In this document: positions 54,543 to 63,413 of the stretch, piece after piece
How positions within the stretch are numbered: position 1 is the stretch's first letter
How the letters are laid out: every line of letters begins with the position of its first letter
DNA from: Chloroflexus islandicus
Lineage (GTDB): Bacteria; Chloroflexota; Chloroflexia; Chloroflexales; Chloroflexaceae
Reading direction: 5' to 3'
Length of the DNA stretch: 64,000 nucleotides
Assembly (NCBI RefSeq): GCF_001650695.1
Contig: NZ_LWQS01000043.1
Span: forward strand, 1-64,000
Translations under genes and position numbers: made by a program
The notes under the pieces: model-generated
Databases searched by the model: none
Told to the model about the DNA's origin: nothing
The model's input: only the letters and a program-made list of their open reading frames with translations

Positions 54543-55397
54543 ATGCCTACGCAACGCATCTTGAACTGGCTGGTGCCGATTATTGGCGGGTTAGCGGCGG
54601 TCGCTGCGCTGGCCGGCCTCTGGCCCGCCAGCGGCACACCGTACCCACTGACAACCTTCCGTGGCGAGCAGGTAATGATCAACGCCCGTGGCCTCTACTA
54701 CTGGGACACGGTTAGCTCGGCAGCGCAGATGCAAGCCAACGATGCGGTGATGCTGGCATTGGGTGTGCCGTTGTTGGCTGTCTCACATGCGCTCAGCCGG
54801 CGCGGTTCGTTGCGCGCTCGCTTGCTATTGGCCGGCACGCTCGGCTTCATCCTCTACACGTACCTCACGATGTGCGTTGGCGCACAATACAACCCGCTCT
54901 TCCTTGTTTACACCGCTCTCTTCAGCCTTAGTCTCTTCGCCTTGATCATCGTGATCAGCTCGTTTGATCTTGCCACGCTGCCCAGCCACTTCGCTGACAA
55001 CCTGCCCCATGGCCCGATCGCCGTCCTACTCTTTCTCACCGCCGCTTTTCTGACCGTCGCATGGCTAGGCCGGATCGCGGCCAGTTTCGGGCCAGACGCC
55101 ATTCCCGTCTTAGAAAACACCACCAGTATGTTCATCCAAGCGCTCGATCTGGCCATCATCGCACCGTTGGGAGTGCTTGGCGGCAGCTTGCTCTTGCGCC
55201 GGCACGCGGTGGGATACCTGCTAACCGCGATCGGGTTGGCCAAGTTTCTCACCCTCGGTACCGCAGTGAGCTTGATGGCATGGAACATGGCCCGCGTGGG
55301 AGTGGCCATCAGTCCAGCCGAACTGGTCATCTTCCCGGCGCTGACGCTAGCAGGGATGCGTATGACCGCCATCTTGCTCACGCACGTGAAAGAGTAA
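54543..55397 (+). CDS. Polytopic membrane protein of unknown function
   Basis: A 284-aa protein with seven or eight hydrophobic helices. Notable stretches are YLTMCVGAQYNPLFLVY near residue 105 and the extracellular-looking loop YPLTTFRGEQVMINARGLYYWDTVSSAAQ after the first helix. I do not recognise a family. It follows the flavodoxin gene by 15 bases with GAGGAG upstream, so the two may work together, for instance as a membrane redox pair. Confidence 0.75.
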   Translation: MPTQRILNWLVPIIGGLAAVAALAGLWPASGTPYPLTTFRGEQVMINARGLYYWDTVSSAAQMQANDAVMLALGVPLLAVSHALSRRGSLRARLLLAGTLGFILYTYLTMCVGAQYNPLFLVYTALFSLSLFALIIVISSFDLATLPSHFADNLPHGPIAVLLFLTAAFLTVAWLGRIAASFGPDAIPVLENTTSMFIQALDLAIIAPLGVLGGSLLLRRHAVGYLLTAIGLAKFLTLGTAVSLMAWNMARVGVAISPAELVIFPALTLAGMRMTAILLTHVKE

Positions 55398-55400
55398 GCT

Positions 55401-55858
55401 ATGAAAACGCCATTCTGGCGCACCAGCAGCGTGATCGGCGGCCTCGCGCTAGGCTTGCTGATCCTTACCCGCCTGATCAGCGAACTATCGTTCTGGCTGG
55501 CGGAACCGCTATATTACCAATGGCGCCAGCTTGATCCGGACAACAGCTTTCTCATGATCACGTTGCATCATCTCTGGCAAGGGAGCATCGCGCTGCTGGT
55601 GATTATCGTTATTGCGCGCAACATACGCTTGCTCACATCAATATCGCATTCAACCCGCTGCGGATCACGCATTGCAACCTCTTGCAACAGCTCACCTGCC
55701 TGATCTTTGGCGTTGGCTGTTCACGCGCACCGGCAACCTGCTGGGACAATCCTCGCCCATCATTTGGCGTGATCATCACCACCGGCACTGGTCTCTTCCT
55801 GCCGTTTGCAACGCAACCGGCGCCTGTCAGCCGGCAACCATTGCAGTGGTACGATTAG
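55401..55858 (+). pseudogene. Membrane protein gene, probably frameshifted
   Basis: The first frame (ATG 55401, three bases after the previous stop) encodes a good membrane protein up to about residue 73 (LLVIIVIARN), then turns into Ser/Arg-rich sequence and stops at 55703. In another frame the bases from about 55620 to a stop at 55856-55858 encode protein-like, hydrophobic sequence (AHINIAFNPLRI, CLIFGVG, FGVIITTGTGLFLPF). Together they would make a protein of about 150 aa. I infer one frameshift near 55615-55625, and cannot tell a true mutation from a sequence error. Confidence 0.5.
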
Positions 55859-55896
55859 GGCAATGGTTGCCGGTATGTTACGTGCCAAGGTATCGT

Positions 55897-56730
55897 ATGC
55901 GCCAGCTAACGTCCCCTCTCATCCTACTTGCCACCCTGTTCGTGCTCATTGGCGGGCGCGCGCTACTCACAACCGCGTTTCCCGTTCCGCGCACATTTGA
56001 TCTGCTCGACACCGTGATCGTGACGGTCGCGTTGTGGGTCATCTCTCGCAACGTCCAGACGCTCCAACGGCGCGATTGGGCGCTGGCGATCGGGGCAGGG
56101 CTGCTCGTGGGCGGGACAATGCCGTTGACCACGCTCTTTTCACCATACCCGTTCTTCGGCCTGATCGACGGCGCAGCGGCGCAAGGCCTGTTGCGCGGCC
56201 TCTTCACGACGATCGCTCTGCTCGGCGGGCTAGCGGTGATGCGCCAAGGCGGGCCAGTACCGTGCCGCCTCGCCGCCGGCGATTGGCGCCAAACCAGCCA
56301 GAGCATCGGGCTGGGACTCGCAATCGGGTTGCCGTTCGCGGCGGTGAATATAGTTGGGTTACAATTAACCCAGCATCAGCCGATCCAGTGGCAATCGCCA
56401 ATTGCCGCGATCATTGACGCGCTCCAGCCAGCCATCGTCGAAGAGACGCTCTACCGGTTTGCGCTGTGGGGCTGGCTCTGGCAGCGACTGCGCACACAAC
56501 CGCCGGCGCAAGCCGTCTGGTTGGCCGGTCTCCTCGCAACGTTGGCCCACGCTTATGCTCACGTTGATGATCTCTGGTTAAGCGCGCCGCTGATAGGGTT
56601 CGTCATAGGAGGCGCGCTCGCGCTCGTATGGGGCGTACCGGCGTTGCTGCTGGCCCGCCGCTATGGTCTTGAGGCTGCCATCGCCTTCCACTGGATGCAG
56701 GATGCCGTCCGTTTTATCGCTGGGTTCTGA
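55897..56730 (+). CDS. CPBP-family intramembrane metalloprotease
   Basis: A 277-aa membrane protein of the CPBP (CAAX/Rce1-like, ABI) family. The catalytic motifs are visible: IVEETLYRFALWGWL (EExxxR), a helix with LATLAHAYAH, and HWMQDAVRF near the C-terminus. Such proteins cleave prenylated proteins in eukaryotes and often protect against or process peptides in bacteria. The ATG at 55897 has AAGG before it; an open frame from 55612 crosses the broken gene upstream and is not used. It is probably in the same transcript as the preceding genes. Confidence 0.82.
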   Translation: MRQLTSPLILLATLFVLIGGRALLTTAFPVPRTFDLLDTVIVTVALWVISRNVQTLQRRDWALAIGAGLLVGGTMPLTTLFSPYPFFGLIDGAAAQGLLRGLFTTIALLGGLAVMRQGGPVPCRLAAGDWRQTSQSIGLGLAIGLPFAAVNIVGLQLTQHQPIQWQSPIAAIIDALQPAIVEETLYRFALWGWLWQRLRTQPPAQAVWLAGLLATLAHAYAHVDDLWLSAPLIGFVIGGALALVWGVPALLLARRYGLEAAIAFHWMQDAVRFIAGF

Positions 56731-56757
56731 ATCGTTGCTGTAGGATGGAGTAGGGGT

Positions 56758-57087
56758 ATGAAATACTGGCTTTTCTTGATGATCGCTATCGTATCTGAGG
56801 TGATAGCAACCTCGGCATTAAAAGCGAGCGCCGGCTTTACCCGCCTCTTGCCATCGGTGATTGTGGTCGTTGGCTACGCGATCTCGTTTTACGCGATGTC
56901 GCTCGCATTAGAAGCGATTCCCGTCGGGATTGCTTACGCGATCTGGTCAGGGATTGGAATCATCTTAATCACCGCCATTGCGTGGATGCTGTACGGTCAA
57001 GAACTCGATCTATGGGCAATTATCGGCATTGGTTTCATCATTATTGGGGTGGTGATTCTCAATGCCCTATCAAAAGTTGAAGTGTAA
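56758..57087 (+). CDS. SMR-family multidrug efflux protein
   Basis: A 109-aa four-helix protein of the small multidrug resistance family (EmrE/QacE/Sug). The essential Glu14 is in [12 protein letters not shown], and the [14 protein letters not shown] and [13 protein letters not shown] segments are typical. It works as a dimer exchanging protons for cations such as quaternary ammonium or guanidinium. It follows the CPBP gene by 27 bases with GGAGTAGGGG before its ATG. Confidence 0.93.
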   Translation: MKYWLFLMIAIVSEVIATSALKASAGFTRLLPSVIVVVGYAISFYAMSLALEAIPVGIAYAIWSGIGIILITAIAWMLYGQELDLWAIIGIGFIIIGVVILNALSKVEV

Positions 57088-57110
57088 TCAACACAATGAC
57101 TGTTTTGTCA

Positions 57111-57139
57111 TTGACTCGGGTGATGCGCAATGATACAAT
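57111..57139 (+). promoter_or_regulatory. Promoter of the FkbM-like gene
   Basis: TTGACT (57111-57116) and TACAAT (57134-57139) are 17 bases apart; transcription would begin near 57146. The -35 box overlaps the right arm of a CAATGAC/GTCATTG hairpin (57094-57113) that could end the SMR transcript. Confidence 0.75.
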
Positions 57140-57172
57140 CACGCTGTGATTTATCCCGCAAAACCCGGCACT

Positions 57173-57979
57173 ATGATGAAACAAGCGATCCTGCGGCAAT
57201 CGATCCAGCTTGCTGCGCTGATGCGGATGTTTCCGACAAATCTTACCCCGCTTGAACAGTTACGCGGGTTGATCCAACAGCTTCATCCGCTGGCGCCACC
57301 CACCCCCTTTATCCGAATCGGCCCGCACGGCGACGGCGGCTACCTTGTACCCGACGATCTTGCTGGTATTGTCGCCTGTTTCTCTCCCGGCGTCGGCCCC
57401 ATTTCTGAATTTGAACGCGCATGCGCCGAGCGCGGCATGCGCGTCTTTATGGCTGACGCCTCGGTTGATGGGCCGGCTACCCCGCATCCGGCATTTCAGT
57501 TTAGTAAGTTGTTTGTTGGTGCGCTCAATACTGATCAGTTCATCACATTGGAGGAGTGGGTCCACCAATCGCTGCCTGACGAGCCAGCCGCCGATCTGCT
57601 CTTGCAAATGGACATCGAGGGATCAGAATACGAGGTGCTGTTGGCGACGCCGCCGGCCCTACTCAACCGCTTCCGGATCATTGTCGCCGAGTTTCACCAT
57701 CTTGACCAGTTGTTCAACAAGTGGTTCTTCCACACCGCTGGCCGCGCGCTCGAGAAGCTGCTCCAAACCCATGCCTGCATTCATATTCACCCCAATAACC
57801 GGCGCGGGATAGTGCAGCTAGGCGATATTACAATCCCGCCGACGATGGAGTTCACCTTTCTGCGCCGCGACCGGCTGCGCGGCGCGCAATTTCGGCGCGA
57901 CTTTCCGCACCCGCTCGACAGCGACAACACCGGCAGAGGAAGCATCCCCCTGCCAGCGTGCTGGTACCGGGCCGGTTAG
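57173..57979 (+). CDS. FkbM-like methyltransferase
   Basis: A 268-aa protein with features of FkbM-type SAM methyltransferases: DGGYLVPDDL, a VACFSPGVGPISEFERACAERG nucleotide-binding region, and LLLQMDIEGSEYEVLL, the family's DxEGxE motif. Natural substrates of this family are often sugars or glycans, but none is known here. A GTG at 57146 also opens the frame but coincides with the expected transcript start, so ATG 57173 or 57176 is more likely. It stands alone. Confidence 0.75.
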   Translation: MMKQAILRQSIQLAALMRMFPTNLTPLEQLRGLIQQLHPLAPPTPFIRIGPHGDGGYLVPDDLAGIVACFSPGVGPISEFERACAERGMRVFMADASVDGPATPHPAFQFSKLFVGALNTDQFITLEEWVHQSLPDEPAADLLLQMDIEGSEYEVLLATPPALLNRFRIIVAEFHHLDQLFNKWFFHTAGRALEKLLQTHACIHIHPNNRRGIVQLGDITIPPTMEFTFLRRDRLRGAQFRRDFPHPLDSDNTGRGSIPLPACWYRAG

Positions 57980-57989
57980 CGCCGGCGCA

Positions 57990-58820
57990 TTACCCATACT
58001 GCGCCAAAAAGCCACTGAGCAAGCCCCGGAAGGGACGCACTGCTTCGATATGGGGAAAGTGGCCACACTGCGGGATCACAACTAATTGCGCACCGGGAAT
58101 TTCACGGCGGGCAGTTTCGGCGTTGTGCAGGGAAAAGACCCGATCCTGCGTCCCCCAGATGAGCAAGGTCGGCGCGCGAACCTCATGCAACCGTACACGC
58201 AAGCCAGTCAAGGTGAGATCGGTCGCCGCATACCGCCGGCTTAGCGCCGTCAACGCGCGCCGGTTAGCCGCGCCGCTAATCGCCTCGCGCCCGCGTTCGA
58301 TCAGTTCGGCATTCACATGCGGCGCCGGGTTATGGAAAGCAGCCGACAAGAACGCGCGCACCACCGCCGGGTGCGCCGACAGCCAGAGGATCGTCTCGCC
58401 GATCACTGGCCAGCCGCCAATAATTGTCAGCGGCGATGGCTCGACAAAGCCATCGGTCGCGACTAACGCCAGCCGCGTCACCCGATCGGGATGGCGGATA
58501 GCCGTCGCCAGCGCGTATTTGCCACCCATAGAATGGGCAACGAAGGTAGCCCGTTCGATACCGAGAGCTGCCAGCAGCCCGGCGTAGAGATCGCTCTGCA
58601 ACACCAAGCCATACGGCGCGTTAGCCGGCTTCTCAGAGCGGCCAAAGCCCAACGCATCAACCGCCAGCGCCCGGTAGCCGTGTTCGGCCAACCACGCTAC
58701 GGTCGGCGCCCAATCGGCGCACGAGCCGGCAAACCCGTGCAAGAGGAGTACTGCTGGCCCATGCCCGGCTTCGATCCAGTGCAACTGGTACCCGTTGACT
58801 CGCAACCAGCGTGAACGCAT
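57990..58820 (-). CDS. Alpha/beta hydrolase
   Basis: A 276-aa alpha/beta hydrolase of the epoxide hydrolase/haloalkane-like group. Motifs are HGFAGSCADW near residue 28, the nucleophile elbow AHSMGG near residue 94, the Asp of WGTQDRVF and the His of CGHFPHIE, so the triad is complete. No signal peptide. It converges on the FkbM-like gene with ten bases between stops. Substrate unknown. Confidence 0.87.
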   Translation of the reverse strand: MRSRWLRVNGYQLHWIEAGHGPAVLLLHGFAGSCADWAPTVAWLAEHGYRALAVDALGFGRSEKPANAPYGLVLQSDLYAGLLAALGIERATFVAHSMGGKYALATAIRHPDRVTRLALVATDGFVEPSPLTIIGGWPVIGETILWLSAHPAVVRAFLSAAFHNPAPHVNAELIERGREAISGAANRRALTALSRRYAATDLTLTGLRVRLHEVRAPTLLIWGTQDRVFSLHNAETARREIPGAQLVVIPQCGHFPHIEAVRPFRGLLSGFLAQYG

Positions 58821-59521
58821 TGCCTCACCTCAATGTATCGATGGAACCGGCAGGAGTATACCACGCTCCCGGCGTGTCAGTGCGCACCGCTGCTAGCGAC
58901 GCCATTCCCCGCGAGGGCGGGAGGGGTATCTGAGCGGGTTGGTTTCGCTGAAGCGGGAGATTGCTTCGGGGGCTGCGCCCCCTCGCAATGACAAACAGCC
59001 CCCACCCGGCGACGCCTTCCCCGCCGAGCCCGGGAGAGATGCCTAAACAGGTTAGTTCCGCTCAAGCGGGAGATTGCTTCGGTCGGGCCACCCGCCTGCG
59101 CCGGCTACCGCCGCTCCCTCGCAATGACAAACAGCCCCCGCCCGGCGACGCCATCCCCGCCGAGCACGGGAGAGATGCCTAAACAGGTTAGTTCCGCTCA
59201 AGCGGGAGATTGCTTCGGTCGGGCCACCCGCCTGCGCCGGGTGCCGCCGCTCCCTCGCAATGACAAACAGCCCCCGCGCGCCTCTGTGAAACAGGAATGC
59301 ATAATATGTTTGGCAAAAGACCCAAACATGGAGTTTACAGACCACCAAGGAACCGGTAAAGTACATTATCATACCTTACAGCCACCTCCGAGCTCACGCG
59401 AGGGTAAGCAGGCGAGGGCAGGGCCGGGTTGGAAGTGATGAACGCTTGATAACACCTTGCGAGCAGGATAGGCCCGGTGATCCTATGCGGGTGGCGGGAA
59501 CGAGGTCATACCGGCAACGTT
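58821..59521. repeat. Repeat-bearing spacer with REP-like hairpins
   Basis: No gene is seen. The phrase AAGCGGGAGATTGCTTCGG occurs at 58951, 59064 and 59200; the last two lie in an imperfect 136-base tandem repeat. Each copy pairs ATTGCTTCG with a later CTCGCAATGAC across a GC stem, like the motif inside the 368-bp repeat at 21610. From about 59300 the sequence is unique and must hold the promoter of the next gene. Confidence 0.7.
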
Positions 59522-62389
59522 ATGAGCGATCTGATCGACATCTTGCAAACGCTGGCTGAACGATCCGGGCGATCGCCATCGCCGCTCATCGCGCTGCGCC
59601 GGATTCCCGCCGCCGGCGGCGCGCGCATTAGCCACTTGCCGGTCGATCAGGCGCTGAACGAGGCATGGGTGCGCGCGATTGGCACCCCGTTTTTTCAAGC
59701 CCAATCGATCGCACTGGCCGCCCTCCGGCGCGGCGCGCCGTTTGCGATCACCGGCAGCGGCTTGCTCAGCCGGGCTAGTTTGCATCTGTTGGCGCTTGAT
59801 CTGCTGCGCAACGAAGCGAACTCTACCGCGCTATTGATTACACCCGACGCCGATCAAGCATTGCTGCACGAGCGCGAAGCGACGGCGCTCGCGCGCTTTT
59901 GCCAGCCGGCACTTGCCATCGCAGCGACCAACGGCGCGAAGCGCCGCGCTGCGCCGGCGGCCCGGCTGGTCGTCACAACGCTGCCCGAAGTGCATGGCGT
60001 GCTGCTCCGCTTTCACGACCGCGCATGGCGCTACTTCTGGCGCCAGTTGCGTTTGGTGGCGGTTGCCGATCTCCATACCTATTACGGCATCGCCGCCAGC
60101 CACCTCAGTATGATCCTGCTCCGTGCCAGCCGGCTCACGCCGCACCCCCTCGCACTCGGCGGCTCGGTCGCGCCGGTCAGCGGCGCTGAAGCGGCGCTGC
60201 ATCTGCTCAGCGGGCGCGAATGGCGGGTCACGTCAGCGAACGATTTGCCCCATCCGGCCACCACGCTGGCTCTCTGGCAGAGCGACGGCGAGCGCCACAG
60301 CGAGATCACGCGGCTGGCTGAAACCTTCCTTGCGGCTGGCGCCAGCGTGCATGTGGTCGCTTCCCCCTATGAAATCGGCCACGTGCGGACAGCCGTCGCC
60401 GCTGAGCGGTTTAGTGCCGGAACCAGCCCGCTCCCGGCCCACGTGCAGATCGTAACCGGCGCTCAGACCGGTGCTGCGCTGCAGGCTGCACTCGACAGCG
60501 GAGCCGCGCTCGTGATTCTGCTGTTGGGGCGCGGGGTCAGCGAACCGGCCCTGCAACGGCTGGCCGTGACCGATATGGCCATGTGGCCGTTGCTGCAACC
60601 ACCGGTATGGCCGCCAGCGCCGCTGAACCCGTTTGTCGCCGCGCTCCATCTGGTCTGCGCTGCTAGCGAGCAACCGTTGCGCGACGAGGAGATCCAGCAG
60701 TGGCAACTCACGGCGATTGTCGAACGGCTCGCAGCGCAGCAGCATCTCTATCGCCTGCCCGATCGGACGCCGATCTGGTTGCCGGGAACCCAAAGCGACC
60801 CGTATATTCCCCTCGCGCTGCATGCCGCCGGCATGGAACCGCTCCATCTGCTTGATGAACAAGGGCGCGAGACCGGGATGGTCGATCCATCCATTGCCGG
60901 TCGTTGGGTGCATCCGGCTGCCGCGCTGCCGCCATTATGCGGCGGGCAACAGGTCATCGCACGTGACGACGAGCACGGCACGGTGACGCTGGCCGCCCGC
61001 GCTGGCCGGCGCACCCTGCCGCTGCGCCGTTGTCAGGTACGGATTCGGGATGAATGGGCGCAGCGCGAATTGCGTCGCGCACGCGGCGGCAGAGGGCCGC
61101 AGGTAGGATGGGGACGGGTCACGATTGAAGAGACGACGTATGCCTACCGCGAGCAGGTTGGGCGGAACCCGGCCCAAGAACGCGCGCTGGCGGAACCGCT
61201 CACCCAACAATGGAATAGTCCGGCGATCTGGGTACGTCTCACCCAGCCGCTGCATGTGACCGGCCAATTGGCCGGATGGTCGTGTGTCGCCGCCATTGCG
61301 CTGCGCACGCTGGCCCGGCTGGAAGATTGCGTGACCGCGTATGATCCGGCCACCCAGCATCTGTACTTTGTTGATGCCCAACCGAACGGCAACGGCTTGG
61401 CGGAATGGCTGTACGAGCAGATCGAGAGTATTCTGCCGCTGGCTTATGATATTGCCCTCGATCAACGCACCGATCCGCTGTTCGAGCCGCTGGCCCGCAC
61501 CGATATGGATTGGCTGCTGGCGGTGTTGGGTGGTGAAGCGGAAGTAGCGATTCCAATGCCGTCATTGCCGCCGGCCAAGGCCAGCCGCGCGCCAGAGCCG
61601 CCTGCTCGCACCGAACCGCCTGCCCGCGCTGAGCCGCCTACTCGTGCGTCAGAACCCCCTGCCCGTGTGCCAGAGCCGCCTGCTCGTGCGTCAGAACCCC
61701 CTGCCCGCGCGCCAGAGCCGCCTGCTCGCACCGAACCGCCTGCCCGCGCTGAGCCGCCTACTCGTGCGTCAGAACCCCCTACCCGTGCGCCAGAGCCGCC
61801 TGCCCGCGCGCCTGAGCCGCCCGCCCGCGCTGAACCACCTGCCCGTGCGCCTGAGCCTTCCCCTCGCGCTGAGCCGCCCGCCCGTGCGCCTGAGCCGCCT
61901 GCCCGCGCTGAGCCGCCTGCCCGCGCGCCTGAGCCTTCCCCTCGCGCTGAGCCGCCTCCTCGTACTGCCCGTGCCAGCGGCAACCCGCGCAACCGGTACA
62001 GCCGGCCACCCGAACGGACGCCGGTGCGCAATCAACCTGATCGCTCACCGCCGGCGCAGCCAGCCACCCCGCCGCCAGCCGAAGAGCCAACCATGCCCGA
62101 CGCCGAAGCGATACTGGCCCGTCTGCGCCAACGCCGCGCTCGCGCCGAACCCGCCGCACCGGCTACGCCGCAACCAGCCGCTAGCGTCCCGTCGCCCGAA
62201 CCGCGCTTCCAGCCCGGTGACCGGATCATCTGTATGCCGTATGGAGCCGGGAAAGTCCGCTTCAGCATGTTCAGCGGCGATCGCGAAATCCTCTTGGTTG
62301 AATTTGATGAGCACGGTGAACTCCGCATCGATCCCTCGGTCAACATTGTCCGCCGTCTCCCGCCAGAGGAGCCTGATCAAGATGAGTAG
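59522..62389 (+). CDS. MrfA/YprA-like pseudohelicase with Pro/Ala/Arg/Glu repeats and Tudor-like tail
   Basis: A 955-aa protein that follows MrfA/YprA-type superfamily 2 helicases from end to end. Residues 58-83 match the Q/Walker A region (FFQAQSIALAALRRG), but the P-loop is TGSGLLS with no Lys. Residues 178-190 read LVAVADLHTYYGI where MrfA has VIDELHTY, so both acidic catalytic residues are altered. The SAT motif is GSV (214-216) and no QxxGRxGR is present. The MrfA-like C-terminal domain is kept (YFVDAQPNGNGLAEWLYE, about 615-635), but its Cys cluster is lost. Residues 689-817 are PPARAPE-type repeats; about 893-945 look like a Tudor/SH3 fold (GDRIICMPYGAGKV). A GTG at 59477 is an alternative start. 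Confidence 0.8.
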   Translation: MSDLIDILQTLAERSGRSPSPLIALRRIPAAGGARISHLPVDQALNEAWVRAIGTPFFQAQSIALAALRRGAPFAITGSGLLSRASLHLLALDLLRNEANSTALLITPDADQALLHEREATALARFCQPALAIAATNGAKRRAAPAARLVVTTLPEVHGVLLRFHDRAWRYFWRQLRLVAVADLHTYYGIAASHLSMILLRASRLTPHPLALGGSVAPVSGAEAALHLLSGREWRVTSANDLPHPATTLALWQSDGERHSEITRLAETFLAAGASVHVVASPYEIGHVRTAVAAERFSAGTSPLPAHVQIVTGAQTGAALQAALDSGAALVILLLGRGVSEPALQRLAVTDMAMWPLLQPPVWPPAPLNPFVAALHLVCAASEQPLRDEEIQQWQLTAIVERLAAQQHLYRLPDRTPIWLPGTQSDPYIPLALHAAGMEPLHLLDEQGRETGMVDPSIAGRWVHPAAALPPLCGGQQVIARDDEHGTVTLAARAGRRTLPLRRCQVRIRDEWAQRELRRARGGRGPQVGWGRVTIEETTYAYREQVGRNPAQERALAEPLTQQWNSPAIWVRLTQPLHVTGQLAGWSCVAAIALRTLARLEDCVTAYDPATQHLYFVDAQPNGNGLAEWLYEQIESILPLAYDIALDQRTDPLFEPLARTDMDWLLAVLGGEAEVAIPMPSLPPAKASRAPEPPARTEPPARAEPPTRASEPPARVPEPPARASEPPARAPEPPARTEPPARAEPPTRASEPPTRAPEPPARAPEPPARAEPPARAPEPSPRAEPPARAPEPPARAEPPARAPEPSPRAEPPPRTARASGNPRNRYSRPPERTPVRNQPDRSPPAQPATPPPAEEPTMPDAEAILARLRQRRARAEPAAPATPQPAASVPSPEPRFQPGDRIICMPYGAGKVRFSMFSGDREILLVEFDEHGELRIDPSVNIVRRLPPEEPDQDE

Positions 62390-62394
62390 CAGCT

Positions 62395-63390
62395 ATGTCC
62401 AATCCTGTCACGCTTTACCTGCCACTCTTGACCCATACCGACCCGCTGGTGCGCCGGCAAGCCACCACGATTCTGCTTACCCACTATGGCAACCGCGCCC
62501 TTACCTACTTGCGCCGCTTACTCGACGATCCGGCGCTGAGTGAACAAGCGCGGACAGCCTTAACCAACATCGGTGACATCACCGGCCTGCGGGTCGAACT
62601 CCGTCCATTCCGTGGCGTCTACGTGCGCTGTCTTGGCGACTTCCAAGTCTTTATTGACAGCCGCCCGATTGAGCCGGACGAATGGGGGCAAAGCGATGGC
62701 GGGAAGGCCGGCGGGCGCAAGGTACAAGGCATCTTTGCCTATCTAGTGCATTGCGGCTCCAGCGGAGCCACGCGCAGCGAGATTGCGGCGGCAATTTGGG
62801 GCGGCGCAGCCAGCGCCAGCAGCATTGCCCGCACCCTGACTGCCTTGCGGCAAGTGCTACACCACTGCGGCGGCAGTGATCTCGCGACACACCTGCTGCG
62901 TACCGACCGGCAACGCTGCACGCTCAACACTGACCTGTACCGCAGTGATGCTGATCTGCTCGAACGGACATTCGATCTCGCCGCCAAGACTGCCGACGAA
63001 CAGGGCCTTGAGGCAGCGATCTCGTCCTACCAATACGTACTCGATTTGTACGACGGGCCGTACATGGAAGGGATTGCCGGCGCGCAGCAGTGGGCCGCCG
63101 AACGGCGAGCGAGCCTGCTCAGCAAGACGGTGCTGGCCGGCGAACGGCTGGCTGCCCACGCCTATAACGTCGGCAACGACCAGCAATGCTTGCACTATTG
63201 CCAGCGCGTCTTAAGCCTCGAACCACGCGCAGCCGCTGTGGTGAACTGGCACTTACGCGCCAGCCACCGGCTCGGTTTGCCGGTAGAGATGCAGCGCATC
63301 TACCAGCGCTACCTCGCCGCCGCCGGCATCAACCCGCGCCGCAAACGCGATGATCCGGTCGTGCAGCTCTACCACGAATTAGCGGAGTAG
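62395..63390 (+). CDS. Winged-helix/BTAD regulator-like protein
   Basis: A 331-aa protein five bases downstream of the pseudohelicase gene. Residues 1-70 look like HEAT-type helices (THTDPLVRRQATTILLTHYG). Residues about 75-170 match the SARP-type winged helix (VRCLGDFQVFIDSRPI...RKVQGIFAYLVH), and residues 195-331 match the bacterial transcriptional activator domain (YQYVLDLYDGPYMEG, the BTAD signature). No ATPase follows. It may be a DNA-binding partner of the pseudohelicase or regulate its operon. Confidence 0.83.
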   Translation: MSNPVTLYLPLLTHTDPLVRRQATTILLTHYGNRALTYLRRLLDDPALSEQARTALTNIGDITGLRVELRPFRGVYVRCLGDFQVFIDSRPIEPDEWGQSDGGKAGGRKVQGIFAYLVHCGSSGATRSEIAAAIWGGAASASSIARTLTALRQVLHHCGGSDLATHLLRTDRQRCTLNTDLYRSDADLLERTFDLAAKTADEQGLEAAISSYQYVLDLYDGPYMEGIAGAQQWAAERRASLLSKTVLAGERLAAHAYNVGNDQQCLHYCQRVLSLEPRAAAVVNWHLRASHRLGLPVEMQRIYQRYLAAAGINPRRKRDDPVVQLYHELAE

Positions 63391-63413
63391 AGCGATGAAG
63401 CGCTGCGTCGCCG

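Noticed and set aside
61462-62031. Gly/Ala/Arg-rich 189-aa frame on the minus strand
   Set aside because: It is the antisense of the Pro/Ala/Arg/Glu repeat in the pseudohelicase; low complexity is expected there.
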